This document shows, in pieces, positions 34,612 through 43,881 of a stretch of 64,000 nt of DNA; position 1 is the stretch's first letter; every line of letters begins with the position of its first letter. The DNA is from CATOSD01 sp034422735 (GTDB taxonomy: Bacteria; Chloroflexota; Dehalococcoidia; Lucifugimonadales; CATOSD01), in contig DAOUJL010000082.1 in the NCBI GenBank assembly GCA_034422735.1, positions 1 through 64,000 of the forward strand, written 5' to 3'. The translations under genes were made by a program, and so were the position numbers. The notes beneath the pieces were generated by a model that saw only the letters and a list, made by a program, of their open reading frames with translations, was not told the origin of the DNA and did no database searches.

Positions 34612-35364
34612 ATGCTGCTTCGCTGGACACCACTCACAGGGCGTGCGACTCCGCTCGCGGCAGCCCTATTCGTCGCCCTCCTGATTGTCGCCTGCGGCGC
34701 GCCGATGCCCGATACGCCGCCGCCGGTGCCGGACGTGAGTACCGTGCTGGTCAGAAGCGACGACGCCATCGTGCTCCCCCTGAGAATCGACCGCGAAACC
34801 CGGGAGATTCCCGACTATGACCGCGGGGAGTGGAGGCACTGGCTGGACGAGGACGGCGACTGCCAGGACGCCCGCCAGGAAACACTCATCGCGGAGGCCG
34901 ACGGCCCGCTCACCTACGAGACCGAGGAGCAGTGCCGCGTCGAGTCCGGCAGGTGGGTGGACCCTTACACCCTGGAAGTGTTCGAAGACCCCAGCGACCT
35001 GGACGTCGACCACGTGGTGCCGCTCGCCAACGCCCACCGCTCCGGCGGCTGGGCCTGGTCCCGCGAGCGCAAGGCGATCTACGCGAACGACCTGGATTTC
35101 GAAGGCCATCTCGCGGCGGTGGACCCGTCCGCGAATCGCTCGAAGGGCAGCAGGGGGCCCGAAGACTGGCGCCCGCCCAACGAGGACCACTGGTGCGATT
35201 ACGCGATGGATTGGCTGAAGATAAAGGACAAGTGGGAACTGACGGCAACCGACCGCGAGTGGATCGCTCTGAGGGAGATGCTGGACACCTGCGAGGAAGA
35301 AGTACGCGTGGACATCATCAGCCGCGCCGTCCCTTCCTCCCACCGTCCGAGGCAGTCGGGCTGA
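34612..35364 (+). CDS. Lipoprotein with HNH nuclease domain (DUF1524/GmrSD C-terminal type)
   Basis: A 250-aa predicted exported nuclease. The N terminus (RWTPLTGRATPLAAALFVAL, then LIVAC) is a lipoprotein signal peptide with lipobox Cys near residue 28. The C-terminal half has the DUF1524-like HNH core: LDVDHVVPLANAHRSGGWAW (His-Val-Val-Pro-Leu), AIYANDL, AVDPSANRSKGSRGPEDW, and WCDYAMDWLKIKDKWEL. Comparable secreted HNH proteins occur in actinobacteria. A role in extracellular nucleic-acid scavenging is inference. The ATG is chosen from the promoter geometry; no ribosome site is seen. Confidence 0.78.
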   Translation: MLLRWTPLTGRATPLAAALFVALLIVACGAPMPDTPPPVPDVSTVLVRSDDAIVLPLRIDRETREIPDYDRGEWRHWLDEDGDCQDARQETLIAEADGPLTYETEEQCRVESGRWVDPYTLEVFEDPSDLDVDHVVPLANAHRSGGWAWSRERKAIYANDLDFEGHLAAVDPSANRSKGSRGPEDWRPPNEDHWCDYAMDWLKIKDKWELTATDREWIALREMLDTCEEEVRVDIISRAVPSSHRPRQSG

Positions 35365-35388
35365 AAGCGGGGGCGGATCCGCGCGGGA

Positions 35389-35715
35389 CTAGTCCTCCAT
35401 CCAGCCGAACCTGCGAAAGCTCACGCGGCCCTGCTCGTCGAACTCGACGCCCTCGTCCTCCAGAAGCAGCCGCTGCATCTCGCTGCCGTGGCCCGTGCTT
35501 CTCGGGCTTATCCCGCCCTTGAAGTTGATCACGCGCTGCCAGGGCACGTCGCTGTCGTGATCCAGCGAGGCGAGGCAGTAGCCCACCATCCTGGGTGTGC
35601 ACCCGCCCGCGATCAACGCGACCTGTCCATACGTCGCGACCTGGCCGTGGGGAATCCTGCGAACCACGTCCAGGATTCGCTCGTAGACTGGGCGTCCCTC
35701 CCGCTCGCTCGGCAT
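35389..35715 (-). CDS. Alkyltransferase-like protein (ATL)
   Basis: A 108-aa DNA-binding protein related to the C-terminal domain of O6-methylguanine methyltransferase. PWQRV (Trp59) stands where the active enzymes have PCHRV, the hallmark of ATL proteins, which bind alkylated guanine and recruit nucleotide-excision repair rather than transferring the alkyl group. IPHGQVATYGQVA is the recognition-helix region. It is convergent with the HNH lipoprotein gene and complements ogt at 8115. Confidence 0.9.
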   Translation of the reverse strand: MPSEREGRPVYERILDVVRRIPHGQVATYGQVALIAGGCTPRMVGYCLASLDHDSDVPWQRVINFKGGISPRSTGHGSEMQRLLLEDEGVEFDEQGRVSFRRFGWMED

Positions 35716-35728
35716 GGTGCATCCTCTT

Positions 35729-35772
35729 AGGCCTCCTCTCCCTTGATGGGAGAGGACTGAGGTGAGGGTGAA
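35729..35772 (+). repeat. REP-like unit
   Basis: CCTCTCCCTTGATGGGAGAG palindrome followed by GACTGAGGTGAGGGTGA, the same family as 1651-1700. It lies just upstream of the ATL start. Confidence 0.8.
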
Positions 35773-35816
35773 TTGCGTGACCGGATTCTACCACGCCTCG
35801 TCCGCGCCGACTCCGC

Positions 35817-35839
35817 GCCCGATTATGGTAGAATCGGGC
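35817..35839. other. Perfect 8-bp inverted repeat
   Basis: GCCCGATT (35817-35824) and AATCGGGC (35832-35839) flank ATGGTAG. It contains TAGAAT that could be a -10 box for the F420/FMN gene 50 bp downstream; it could instead be a terminator without a T-run or an operator. Confidence 0.35.
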
Positions 35840-35891
35840 CGGGCTGTGCGGTAGTTGTGGAAATTCAGTGCTGCCAGCCCCGGTGGTGATT

Positions 35892-36299
35892 ATGGCAGAC
35901 TACGATGCTGAACGACTTGAAGAATTCCTGCGCCCGCCGCGCATCGCGGTAGTGGCGACCGTCGGCCGTGACGGAACGCCGCAGATCACGCCGGTCTGGT
36001 ACGACTACGAGGGCGGACGGCTCATCGTAGCCGCGAACGAGAGCAGCGCGAAGGTGCGCAACCTGCGGCGCGACCCCCGGCTGTCGGTGTGCGTATACGA
36101 GGGCGAGCGGGGCGCGGAATACGCCGCGCTGTACGGGCGAGCCGACGTGGACACGGGCGATGGCGTCTGGCCGCGCGTGCGGGCCATCGTGGAGCGGTAC
36201 GAAAAGCCGGAGGACGTCGAGGAGTACATGCGGGAGCTGATGTCCGAGCGGTTCGCCATCATCACTCTCGTGCCCGAGCGCGTGCTGTTCGGGCCATAG
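35892..36299 (+). CDS. PPOX-class FMN/F420-binding protein
   Basis: A 135-aa split-beta-barrel flavin-binding protein. ADYDAERLEEFLRPPRIAVV, then TVGRDGTPQITPVWYDYEGG and ESSAKVRNLRRDPRLSVCVY are characteristic of pyridoxamine-5'-phosphate-oxidase-like F420-dependent enzymes. The substrate is unknown. I prefer the ATG at 35892; a GTG at 35868 would add eight poorly conserved residues. It is followed 26 bp later by an acyl-CoA-dehydrogenase-like flavoenzyme, a possible functional pair. Confidence 0.85.
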   Translation: MADYDAERLEEFLRPPRIAVVATVGRDGTPQITPVWYDYEGGRLIVAANESSAKVRNLRRDPRLSVCVYEGERGAEYAALYGRADVDTGDGVWPRVRAIVERYEKPEDVEEYMRELMSERFAIITLVPERVLFGP

Positions 36300-36325
36300 C
36301 GGCAGTGCCCAACACACGGACGGCT

Positions 36326-37495
36326 ATGAGCGCAGCCACCTACGACATAGGCAGCTATCTGGATATAGCGCGAGAGTTCGCGGCAAGGGTGGCGCTGCAC
36401 GCCGAGCGCATCGACGACGCGCGCGAGCTGCCCGATGAGCTGGCGCGCGACATGGCGGACAAAGGCTTCTTCCGTCTGCTCGTGCCCCGCTCGCTCGGCG
36501 GCGCCGAGTTGGACCTGCCCGACTACCTGCGCCTTGTGGAAGTGTTCGCCGAGGTCGACGCCAGCACGGCCTGGACCTTCAACCAGAACAACGTCTGGGC
36601 GACCAACTCCGTACGATTGCCGCTGCAGACGGCGCGGGAGATCTGGGCCGACCAGCGCGTCGTCGTCACGAACGGCCCGCCACTCCCTGGCGCCAGGGCG
36701 GAGCCGGCGGACGGCGGCTACCTGATTTCGGGCCGCTGGACCTTCAGCACCGGATGCGACCACGCCACGTGGATAGCCGCCATGGCTCCGGTGGCCACGG
36801 ATGGCGAGACCGGCCCACTCCCGGTCGACGACCAGGACGCCCCCGTGATGCTCGTGCCGAAGAGCGCGGTCAACATAGTCGACGACTGGCACGTGAACGG
36901 GCTGCGCGGCACCGCCAGCTACGGGTTCGAGGTCGAAGGCCTGTTCGTGCCCTCGGTCCGCACCTTCAGCGTCACCTGGCCGCCCAGAGAAAGCGGCCCG
37001 CTCTACGTGCTTCCCACCACGCTGCTGTTCGCGTCCGGGTTCGCCACCGTAACGCTGGGCGTGGCGCGCGCCGCCCTGGACACGGCGATAGACGTCGCGG
37101 GCGGCAAGGTGCCCGCACGATTGCGCGGCAAGCTGCGTGACTACACCACGACCCAGCGGCAGGTTGGCCAGGCGGAGGCCACCTGGCGCTCGGCGAAGGC
37201 CCTCCTACGCGAGGCTGTCGCCCAGGTCTGGCGGAGCGCCCAGCTCGATGGCGCGCTCACAGTCGAGGACCGTATCTCGCTGCGGATCGCCACGACCCAC
37301 GCCATACGCCTCGCCGCCGAGGTGGTGGATTCGGCCTACAACCTGTGCGGCTCCGGCGCGATCTTCAAGAGCCACCCCATCCAGCGGCGTTTCCAGGACG
37401 TCCACGTCATCACCCAGCACCTCCAGGGTCGGTTGACGCACTACGACACCGCCGGCCAGTACTTCCTGGGCCTGGAGCCGCGCGGCCAGTTCTAG
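36326..37495 (+). CDS. Acyl-CoA dehydrogenase-fold flavoprotein (HsaA/DszC-like monooxygenase)
   Basis: A 389-aa protein. The N-terminal helical domain (ARELPDELARDMADKGFFRLLVP), a central beta domain (YLISGRWTFSTGCDHATW) and a C-terminal helical bundle match the acyl-CoA dehydrogenase fold. The SGxxxFxSG-type WTFSTGCDH and absence of the usual catalytic Glu context resemble two-component flavin monooxygenases such as HsaA or DszC more than true dehydrogenases. Oxygenation of an aromatic or sulfur compound is inference. The start at 36326 gives the conserved N terminus. Confidence 0.8.
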   Translation: MSAATYDIGSYLDIAREFAARVALHAERIDDARELPDELARDMADKGFFRLLVPRSLGGAELDLPDYLRLVEVFAEVDASTAWTFNQNNVWATNSVRLPLQTAREIWADQRVVVTNGPPLPGARAEPADGGYLISGRWTFSTGCDHATWIAAMAPVATDGETGPLPVDDQDAPVMLVPKSAVNIVDDWHVNGLRGTASYGFEVEGLFVPSVRTFSVTWPPRESGPLYVLPTTLLFASGFATVTLGVARAALDTAIDVAGGKVPARLRGKLRDYTTTQRQVGQAEATWRSAKALLREAVAQVWRSAQLDGALTVEDRISLRIATTHAIRLAAEVVDSAYNLCGSGAIFKSHPIQRRFQDVHVITQHLQGRLTHYDTAGQYFLGLEPRGQF

Positions 37496-37523
37496 CCGCC
37501 GCGGGCCGAACGGGACAAGCTCC

Positions 37524-38438
37524 TCAGGACGCCGACACCCACTCCCTGAGCGCCCGGACGTGATCGGGCCGCGTGCCGCAGCACCCCCCGATTATCCGCG
37601 CTCCCTGCTCGCTCCACTCCTTGGCGTGCTCCAGGTACTGCTGCGGATCAAGCGCGTTCGGATTGGGCGTCACGCCGCCGCCGCTCCGGAAGTGTGCGTA
37701 AGCGCCGAAAGTCCCCGGCCACATCCTGCTCACTATCTCCAGCCCGGGCGCCGTCTCGTCCACCGGCGTGTGCATTACGAACAGGGACGCGACATTCTTG
37801 TCCTTCAAGGCATCGATGGCGTCCTGAAGCGTCTCGCCACCGTGCCTGCCCTCGATTCCCAGGTACAGTTCATCCCCATCCGGCACCAGCGACAGCCCCA
37901 CCCAAACCGGCAGTCCCAGCTCCGACGCGGCATCTACCGCCGCCAGCGTGTCCGAAATCCGCACCAGCATCTCCGCCACCGCCACGTCCGGGCCGCCCCT
38001 GGCCAGCTCGCCAAGCTGCTCCCGGTATGTCTCAAGCCCACTCTCGTAAGGCACAGAAACCTCCCCGTGAGACTTCGGCGCCATCGTGGATACCGAGGCC
38101 GCGATCACCACCGAGTCCTCTGTCCCGGTGTTCCGCCTGGCCTGCACCGCCGCCTCGATTCCCTGCCTGTTGGCCTCCGCCACCCTGTCGCCCAGGCCGT
38201 TCGGCTCCAGCACGTCGCGCCCCGTGCTGAACGTGTTCGTGATGATGATCTCCGCGCCCGCCTCGATGTATTCCTGGTGAATCTCCCTCACCAGCTCGGA
38301 ATGCGTGAGCATCGGCTCTCCCGACCACGTCGTGGGGCTGGTCAGCCTCCGCCGTCCCAACTCCGAGCCCATACCCCCGTCCATCACAATCGTCTCCCCC
38401 GCCGCCAGGCGCGCCTGCAGTCTCTCGAAGTTGCTCAT
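37524..38438 (-). CDS. Homocysteine S-methyltransferase family protein
   Basis: A 304-aa zinc-dependent methyltransferase with a TIM-barrel fold. The N-terminal VMDGGMGSELGRRRLTSPTTWSG has the DGGMGTEL-type opening, FSTGRDVL follows, and the zinc site is completed by the C-terminal IIGGCCGTRPDHVRAL (GGCCGT). Relatives (MmuM, BHMT-like) methylate homocysteine from S-methylmethionine or betaine. It is isolated and convergent with the flavoprotein gene. Confidence 0.88.
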   Translation of the reverse strand: MSNFERLQARLAAGETIVMDGGMGSELGRRRLTSPTTWSGEPMLTHSELVREIHQEYIEAGAEIIITNTFSTGRDVLEPNGLGDRVAEANRQGIEAAVQARRNTGTEDSVVIAASVSTMAPKSHGEVSVPYESGLETYREQLGELARGGPDVAVAEMLVRISDTLAAVDAASELGLPVWVGLSLVPDGDELYLGIEGRHGGETLQDAIDALKDKNVASLFVMHTPVDETAPGLEIVSRMWPGTFGAYAHFRSGGGVTPNPNALDPQQYLEHAKEWSEQGARIIGGCCGTRPDHVRALREWVSAS

Positions 38439-38614
38439 TCAACCCTCCTTGCGAAATCCCGACTTGCGTGTCTCATTCTAGCGGACGCCGGAACCGCTGT
38501 AACCATCTGCGCCAAAGTCTGCACCGCCTTGACTACGCTTGGCCGCCCAAACTAGGCTAAGAGCCTACCCGACAAGGCCCTGAGCTTGCCGAACGGGTCT
38601 GATGGGGGTGACGC

Positions 38615-40084
38615 CTGGACTGGAAAGAGCACTACGAGAGAAACACGGCCACGGCGGGCGAGGCGATTGCGCTGGTCAGTCCGGGTGACAACCTGGCGAT
38701 CAGCGTCGACCCCAAGCCCACCACCCTGATGGACGCTCTCACGTCTCAGCACGAGCGCCTGGCCGACCTGCGGATTTTCGACGTCGCCCCGATATACGAC
38801 CCCGGCTGGCTTCGGCCGGACTTTGAGGGCTCGTTCCGTTACAGCCCCTCCATGTTCCTCGGCCCGCTCGCCCGCTCGGCCTACCACGAGCGCCGCATAG
38901 ACTTCGCGCCGGTCATCTTCACAACGGACCTGCAGCCGTACCGGGAGCCCGGCAGAGGCCCCCGTCTGGACGCAACCCTGATGTCCGTCTCGCCGCCCGA
39001 CGACCGGGGGTATTGCAGCTTCGGCAAAGGCTTGTGGAACAAGCGCAGCTTCGCCAGGTACGCCCGCGTGGTGCTCGCCCAGGTGGACGACTCGCTCATC
39101 CGCACCTACGGCGATAACTACATCCACGTCTCCGAAATCGACCGCTTCGTCGAGCACTCCCAGCACGAGCTGTCTCTCGAAGTGTCCGAGGAGATGGTCG
39201 CCAACGTGGAGGACCCTCTCGTCCGAGCCGAGCTTGAGCGGGTGCTGCCGCTGCTGAACGGAAGCAACCGGTACGAGTTCCTGCCCAATCTGCTCGGCGG
39301 CACCCTCAGGCAAGTGCAGGAGTTCTCCAGGTTATGGGCCACGGCCGAACCGAGCGAGGCCGACAGGCAGATCTCGCAGAACGTGGCCGATCTCGTCAGG
39401 GACGGGGACACCATCCAGATAGGCGTGGGCAGTCCCAGCTCCTATCTCCCCCGACTGGGCACATTCGACGACAAGCGCGACCTGGGCTGGCACTCGGAGA
39501 TGACCGCCCCCGGCATCCTCAACCTGATCAGGGATGGAGTCATCACCGGCGCGCGCAAGAACGTCAACACCGGCATCGCGGTGTTCACGGCGATAACCGG
39601 CTGCGCTCCCGACGAGATTCCTTACGCCCACAACAACCCGCTCATCGAGCTGCGCGACGCCGAGTACGTAGTCAACATGAGCACCATCTCTGCCCACGAC
39701 AACTACGTCTCCATGAACAACGCCCTCTCCATAGACTTCTCGGGTCAGATCAACGCGGAGACGATCGGAGACCGCCAGTGGAACGGCACCGGCGGCTAGC
39801 CGGAGCTTCACATGGGAGCCGTCATGTCGAGGGGCGGCAGGGCCATCACTCTATTGCGTTCGACCGCGGCGGGAGGGACCGTCTCCCGCATCGTGTCCCA
39901 GCACCCGGCAGGGTCCGCCGTCACCATTCCCCGCACCTTCGCAGACACCATCGTGACCGAGTACGGCGTGGCCCAGCTTCTCGGCAAGACCATCCGCGAG
40001 CGGGCAAGCGAGCTCATAGCCGTCGCCCACCCCGACTTCCGCGCCGACCTCAAGAGGGAGGCCGAGAGGCTCTACTACCCCTGA
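38615..40084 (+). pseudogene. Acetyl-CoA hydrolase/4-hydroxybutyrate CoA-transferase, interrupted by in-frame TAG
   Basis: CoA-transferase family I (489 codons). Homology starts at DWKEHYERNTATAGEAIALV; no ATG precedes it, so CTG at 38615 or a later start such as ATG 38729 must be used. The core has FGKGLWNKRSF, IQIGVGSPSSYLP and DLGWHSEMT. At 39797-39799 a TAG sits in GTGG-TAG-PELHMGAVMSRGG, where relatives usually have Gln (CAG). Downstream the same frame continues with STAAGGTVSRIV and VVTEYGVAxL-like VTEYGVAQLLG to TGA at 40084. Interpretation: point nonsense mutation or base error. As two separate polypeptides it would probably be inactive. Confidence 0.8.
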
Positions 40085-40095
40085 AGGAGAACCGA

Positions 40096-40884
40096 ATGGC
40101 AGTTATCGAGTACGAGGTAAGAGACAAGATCGCTTACGTGACACTCAACAGGCCAGAAACCCTCAACGCCATCAACAACGAGATGGCCGGCGCCTGGAAC
40201 GGAGTCTGGGAGCGATTCCGGGACGATGACGACGCCTGGGCGGCCATCCTCACCGGCGCCGGCGACAGGTCTTTCTGCTCCGGCGCCGACCTCAAGGAGA
40301 TGGGCGCCAGCCACGAGAGCGGCTCCAACGGCGGCAACCCGTTCGGCGGCAACCCCAGGCCCAGGCGGCCCGCGGAGGAGCTGGGCGTCTGGAAGCCGAT
40401 CATCGCGGCCATCAACGGCTACGCCATCGGCGGCGGCGTGGTCTTTGCGATGGACTGCGACATCCGCATCGCATCGGACAGGGCCGTGTTCGCCATGCCG
40501 GAGGTCGAGCTGGGCGTGGTCACCACCTGGTGGGGCACCGTGCGATCCCGCGCACACATGCCGTTCGGCAGCGCGCTGGAGTTCCTGCTCACCGGCAATC
40601 GCGTCACGGCTCAACAGGCCGAACGCTGGGGACTCGTGAACCACGTCGTCCCTCACGACGAGCTGATGAGTAGGGCCGAGGAGATGGCCCGCAAGATCAA
40701 CAGCAACGGCCCCTTGGCCGTCCGGGGCATGAAAGAGGTCCTCTACAGAAGCCTGCTGGATGGCATCCGCGAGGCGGGCCGGCTCGAAGACGTGATAAGC
40801 GTGGTCGCCTCGCAGAGCGAGGACGTCCAGGAGGGCGTGCGCGCCTGGCTCGAAAAGCGCCCGCCCCAGTTCAAGGGCCGCTAG
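40096..40884 (+). CDS. Enoyl-CoA hydratase/isomerase family protein
   Basis: A 262-aa crotonase-fold enzyme. IAYVTLNRPETLNAINNEM opens it; the oxyanion-hole segments are FCSGADLKEMG and KPIIAAINGYAIGGGVVFAM. A Gly/Asn/Pro-rich loop (SGSNGGNPFGGNPRPR) sits between. AFAMPEVELGVV-like sequence supplies one of the usual Glu positions. The start at 40096 has AAGGAGA upstream and lies 11 bp after the CoA-transferase, suggesting a two-gene CoA-ester pathway. Substrate unknown. Confidence 0.9.
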   Translation: MAVIEYEVRDKIAYVTLNRPETLNAINNEMAGAWNGVWERFRDDDDAWAAILTGAGDRSFCSGADLKEMGASHESGSNGGNPFGGNPRPRRPAEELGVWKPIIAAINGYAIGGGVVFAMDCDIRIASDRAVFAMPEVELGVVTTWWGTVRSRAHMPFGSALEFLLTGNRVTAQQAERWGLVNHVVPHDELMSRAEEMARKINSNGPLAVRGMKEVLYRSLLDGIREAGRLEDVISVVASQSEDVQEGVRAWLEKRPPQFKGR

Positions 40885-42194
40885 GAGTCCCTTCCGCCCG
40901 CAAAGCGCAGGAACAAGTATCCCACAAGGCCCGCGATGAACGAGGCGCCGAATATGCCCATCTTCGCCTGGTTCACCAGCGCCGGGTCATCGAAGGCGAT
41001 TCCCGCGATGAAGATGGCGACGGTGAACCCTATCCCGGCCAGGAACCCAGCTCCCAGAACGTGCCGCCAGGTGACGGCCGAGGGCAGTTGACCCAGCCCG
41101 ACGCGAGCCGCCAGCCACGTCATGCCGAGCACGCCCAGTGGGTTGCCTACCAGTAGCCCTGCCGCGACCCCCAGCGTGATGGGGCTGCCGAGCGCCTCGG
41201 ACAGCGCGTCGGACGTGATGATGACCCCCGCGTTGGCGAGAGCGAACAGCGGCAGCACGACGAAACTCACCCACGGGTGGACGATGCCCTCGAGCCGTTC
41301 CATCGGCCCCTCTGTGCCGCGGCTGAGCGTCTCGATCCGCTCCACGATGGTCTGCGCCTTCTCCTCGTCCTCGTTCTCCATCGCCAGCCGAAAATCGTGC
41401 AGGTGGTCCTCCATGGCGGCGGCATACTCTTTGCGGTGGAGGTCCGGCTCGGATGGGACGATGGCCGCCACCAGCACTCCCGCCAGCGTGGCGTGTATCC
41501 CGGACTCCAGGAAGAACTGCCACATGACGACGCACAGGATGAGATAGAACCCCAACGAGCGTATGCCGAGGCGTATGCATCCAGCGATGACGGCGAACAG
41601 CGCCGCCCCCAGGCCCAGGTTTACCCAGTGGATCGAGTCCGTGTAGAAGACGGCGATGATGGCGATCGCCCCGAGGTCGTCGACCACCGCCAGCCCCAGC
41701 AGGAACACCCTCAACTCCGCCGGGACTCTGCGCCCCAACAGGGCGAGCACCCCGAGCGCGAAAGCGATGTCGGTCGCCATGGGCACTCCCCATCCAACAA
41801 CGCCTTCGCCCGACCTGTTGAGCAGAAAGTAGATGAGCGCGGGGGTCGCCATTCCGCCCACCGCCGCCACCACCGGCATCGTGGCTTTCCTGAACGAAGA
41901 CAGCTCCCCGTGCAGCAGCTCCCGCTTTATTTCGAGGCCGACCACGAAGAAGAAGACGGCCATCAGGCCCTCGTTCACCAGGTGCCCGAGATTCTCCGAG
42001 ATAGCGAAGATATGGATGTCGAACGAGACGTACGTGTGCCAGAAGTCGTAGTACGAGTCCGACCACGGGGAGTTGGCCCAGCCAAGCGCCGCCCCCGCGG
42101 CCGCCAGCAATATGAGCGCGCCGACCTCCTCGGTGTGGATGAAGGTCTGTATGGGCGCGCGCACCGCCCTGACAAGATACGACGGCTCTCTCAA
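40881..42194 (-). CDS. nhaA: Na+/H+ antiporter NhaA
   Basis: Inner-membrane antiporter for sodium and pH homeostasis. The 437-aa protein has about 12 transmembrane helices, the N-terminal FIHTEEVGALILLAAAGAAL, GLEIKRELLHGEL, TDIAFALGVLALLGRRVP (paired with the AVVDDLGAIAIIAVFY Asp-Asp ion site) and LSDALGSPITLG-like features. A charged loop of about 50 residues (DLHRKEYAAAMEDHLHDF) is longer than in E. coli. The start appears to be TTG. It is convergent with the enoyl-CoA hydratase gene, overlapping by 4 bp. Confidence 0.95.
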   Translation of the reverse strand: MREPSYLVRAVRAPIQTFIHTEEVGALILLAAAGAALGWANSPWSDSYYDFWHTYVSFDIHIFAISENLGHLVNEGLMAVFFFVVGLEIKRELLHGELSSFRKATMPVVAAVGGMATPALIYFLLNRSGEGVVGWGVPMATDIAFALGVLALLGRRVPAELRVFLLGLAVVDDLGAIAIIAVFYTDSIHWVNLGLGAALFAVIAGCIRLGIRSLGFYLILCVVMWQFFLESGIHATLAGVLVAAIVPSEPDLHRKEYAAAMEDHLHDFRLAMENEDEEKAQTIVERIETLSRGTEGPMERLEGIVHPWVSFVVLPLFALANAGVIITSDALSEALGSPITLGVAAGLLVGNPLGVLGMTWLAARVGLGQLPSAVTWRHVLGAGFLAGIGFTVAIFIAGIAFDDPALVNQAKMGIFGASFIAGLVGYLFLRFAGGRDS

Positions 42195-42370
42195 GACCTC
42201 GCAAACCTCAAGGGTCTATACTCCTCTAACCAAACCTCGATGTGGGCAGGCGGCCATCAGCCGGGCCGTGTCTGGCCTGGATGGCCTGGCCAGATTAACA
42301 TAGTCTGGGAGTTGTTCATATTGGCGATGTGCCACATTAGCGCCCCTTCAACGAGCCGATCAGTACGCTA

Positions 42371-43729
42371 ATGAGTAAACCGACTGAATCAGGAGCGCAG
42401 TCGAACGGTTCGTTCCTGCGACTGCTCCGCGAGCGCAACTTCCGGCTGCTCTGGGGAGCCGGCGGGCTGTCGGCGATTGGGGACCAGTTCGACCTGATAG
42501 CATTTCCCTGGCTTGTTCTGCTGATCACCAACGACCCATTGGCGGTGGGTACCGTGATAGCGGTGGGCGGCATCCCGACCGTCGCCTTCATGCTACTGGG
42601 CGGTTCTCTGGTGGACAGATTCTCCCCACGCGCGATCATGCAGGTGAGCAACATCGCGCGTATCGCGCTGAGTGCGGTTCTTGCCACGTTGATCTTGACC
42701 GGTCTGGTCGAGTTGTGGCTGATCTATCTCTTCGCCCTCCTCAAGGGGATTTCAGACTCATTCTTCTACCCAGCTCAGATGGCGATGGTGCCGCGCGTCG
42801 TGCCGACCCAGCGGCTGCGCCAGGCAAATGCGTTGTTACAGACCACCGCGGAGATGGGCGGGTTCATTGGCCCGATGCTCGCGGGCGGGCTGATCGCATT
42901 CTTCGGAACCGGCGACGGCGCGACCTCGTTCGCAATGGGAATCATCCCGGAACCGCAGGACGCAGGTGGTGGTGACCTGACCGGCATCGGCCTGGCGTTC
43001 GCGGTCGTGGGTGTGGTCATCCTCGCATCCTCACTGCTCCTGGCCCTGGTCCGACTGGCCCCGCAGAACGGCGAATCGGTCGATGGAGAGACGAAAGATA
43101 CCGGCATCTTCAAATCCATAGGTGAAGGCATCAGGTTCGTTCGCGCGGACGCGGCGATGTTCACCATGTTCCTTCTAGTCGTTGGTATGGAACTGCTGGT
43201 GGAAGGTCCCGTAGTCGTGGGGCTGCCGATTCTGGCGAATACCAAGCTGGCGGAAGGCGCGCTCGCTCTGGGAATCGTCCTGTCCGCATACGCCGGGGGC
43301 TCCCTGCTGGGCTCGATTATCGCGGGAACATTGCAGGTTCCCAGGCGCGGATTCGGGCCGCTCGTAGTCATCCTGATCGCCCTATCAGGCCTCCTGTTGA
43401 TGCCCTTTGGCTTTCTGGAGTCCACGTGGATTGCCGCTGCCGCGGCCCTGGTTATTGGGGCAGCGAACGGCTACACGGGTATCCTGTTCATGTCGTGGCT
43501 TCAGGCGCGAACCCCCCAGAGGCTGATGGGACGGGTTATGAGTCTGCTGATGATTTCCGCTGTTGGCCTGGCCCCGATTTCGCACACGGTCTCGGGCGCG
43601 CTCCTCAAGCTGAGCATCGAGTGGGTCTTTGTGGGCGCCGGAGCGCTGCTGGCCCTTCTCTGCCTGGCGGTGATGCTCAGACGCGAGGTCCGAGACATGA
43701 GCATGCCCGACAGTTCGGAGTCCCCGTAG
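42371..43729 (+). CDS. Major facilitator superfamily transporter (MFS_3-like)
   Basis: A 452-aa protein with about 12 transmembrane helices. It opens RLLRERNFRLLWGAGGLSAIGDQFD and has the DRFSPRAIM A-loop-like motif, KGISDSFFYPAQMAMVPRVV and QARTPQRLMGRVMSL, the pattern of the MFS_3/enterobactin-exporter-like family. The loop between helices 5 and 6 is extended (FFGTGDGATSFAMGI). Likely an exporter; substrate unknown. No clear ribosome site precedes the ATG. Confidence 0.9.
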   Translation: MSKPTESGAQSNGSFLRLLRERNFRLLWGAGGLSAIGDQFDLIAFPWLVLLITNDPLAVGTVIAVGGIPTVAFMLLGGSLVDRFSPRAIMQVSNIARIALSAVLATLILTGLVELWLIYLFALLKGISDSFFYPAQMAMVPRVVPTQRLRQANALLQTTAEMGGFIGPMLAGGLIAFFGTGDGATSFAMGIIPEPQDAGGGDLTGIGLAFAVVGVVILASSLLLALVRLAPQNGESVDGETKDTGIFKSIGEGIRFVRADAAMFTMFLLVVGMELLVEGPVVVGLPILANTKLAEGALALGIVLSAYAGGSLLGSIIAGTLQVPRRGFGPLVVILIALSGLLLMPFGFLESTWIAAAAALVIGAANGYTGILFMSWLQARTPQRLMGRVMSLLMISAVGLAPISHTVSGALLKLSIEWVFVGAGALLALLCLAVMLRREVRDMSMPDSSESP

Positions 43730-43881
43730 AGCCTAGCCGCAAGCTGGTCGGGATGGGGGTGACGCTCAACCGCGAGCCTTTAACAATTCAATCGGCATCC
43801 CATCTGAGTCGAGGCCGCACCCGCGCTCGAAGGTCACCCCTCGAAGCTACGGGCCGGCCCCGTGTTAGCTCGCCGCGAAGC

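Noticed and set aside
39797..39799. TAG read as pyrrolysine
   Set aside because: Relatives have Gln here, one transition explains it, and there is no sign of pyl genes or a PYLIS-like context.
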